A DNA stretch of 45,031 bases. It comes from an uncultured Clostridium sp. Lineage in GTDB: Bacteria; Bacillota; Clostridia; Clostridiales; Clostridiaceae. Location of the stretch: the NCBI GenBank assembly GCA_900547475.1, contig URGW01000033.1, forward strand, positions 1-45,031. Reading direction: 5' to 3'. The notes under the pieces are model-generated. The model saw only the letters and a program-made list of their open reading frames with translations. It made no database searches and had not been told where the DNA came from. The translations under genes were made by a program, and so were the position numbers. Shown here in pieces: positions 44,991 through 45,031 of the stretch. The number at the start of each line of letters is the position of its first letter. Positions within the stretch are counted from its first letter, which is position 1.

Positions 44991-45031
44991 ATACAAATAT
45001 GTAATATAATTTAAAATATATTAATTTATTA

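Overview
The window is very AT-rich and has strong AGGAGG-type ribosome binding sites, TTGACA/TATAAT promoters, LPXTG wall anchors, a T-box in front of tyrS and intrinsic terminators between most units. This points to a host-associated Clostridium (sensu stricto, the C. perfringens / C. tertium kind of organism); I cannot name the species. Everything here comes from reading the sequence and the translated frames, with no database search.

Region 1 (70-10920, minus strand) is an anaerobic purine/urate-type degradation cluster. In transcription order it holds a sigma-54 activator, ygeY (M20 hydrolase), ygeW (carbamoyltransferase-like), arcC (carbamate kinase), an NCS2 purine permease, ygeX (2,3-diaminopropionate ammonia-lyase), ssnA (amidohydrolase) and a PreA-like flavin/Fe-S oxidoreductase, and it probably continues beyond the left edge. 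A near-consensus -24/-12 promoter precedes ygeY, and three copies of a TTATCA-N3-TGATAA dyad lie between it and the activator gene, so the control logic can be read directly.

Region 2 (11049-23280) is a host-interaction region. It has a small acidic protein of unknown role, a very large LPXTG-anchored GH84 hyaluronidase (NagH-like) whose leader carries an intrinsic terminator between its promoter and its start codon, and a heme-acquisition operon (wall-anchored multi-NEAT protein, membrane-anchored NEAT protein, lipoprotein, permease, ATPase). A Fur-box-like site and a divergent AraC-type regulator sit at the head of that operon.

Region 3 (23336-30979) begins with the 3' remnant of a membrane-protein gene and a LysR regulator. 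It continues with an operon that I do not recognise as a described pathway: a YhcH/NanQ-like protein, a Gfo/Idh/MocA dehydrogenase, a multi-span carboxylate-type transporter, a HyuA-like ATPase with no HyuB partner, and an overlapping HExxH protein. This is the best candidate for an undescribed system.

Region 4 (31184-42565) is mixed: a cysteine-less HMA-fold protein with an abutting 21-residue membrane peptide, a HAD phosphatase, a J-like/TPR protein with a large internal duplication, tyrS with a Tyr T-box, a CWC protein, an M28 lipoprotein, a GNAT enzyme, an orphan SecA2, a pyridoxal kinase and a TatD-associated radical SAM protein.

Region 5 (42584-45031) shows decay: a frameshifted nucleotidyltransferase gene, and a second iron-type ABC importer (ATPase plus permease) whose permease has lost its start codon at the edge of two perfect hairpins. 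Two other genes (LysR, M28 lipoprotein) have ATC or ATA where an ATG is expected. No tRNA, rRNA, CRISPR array or intact transposase gene was seen.
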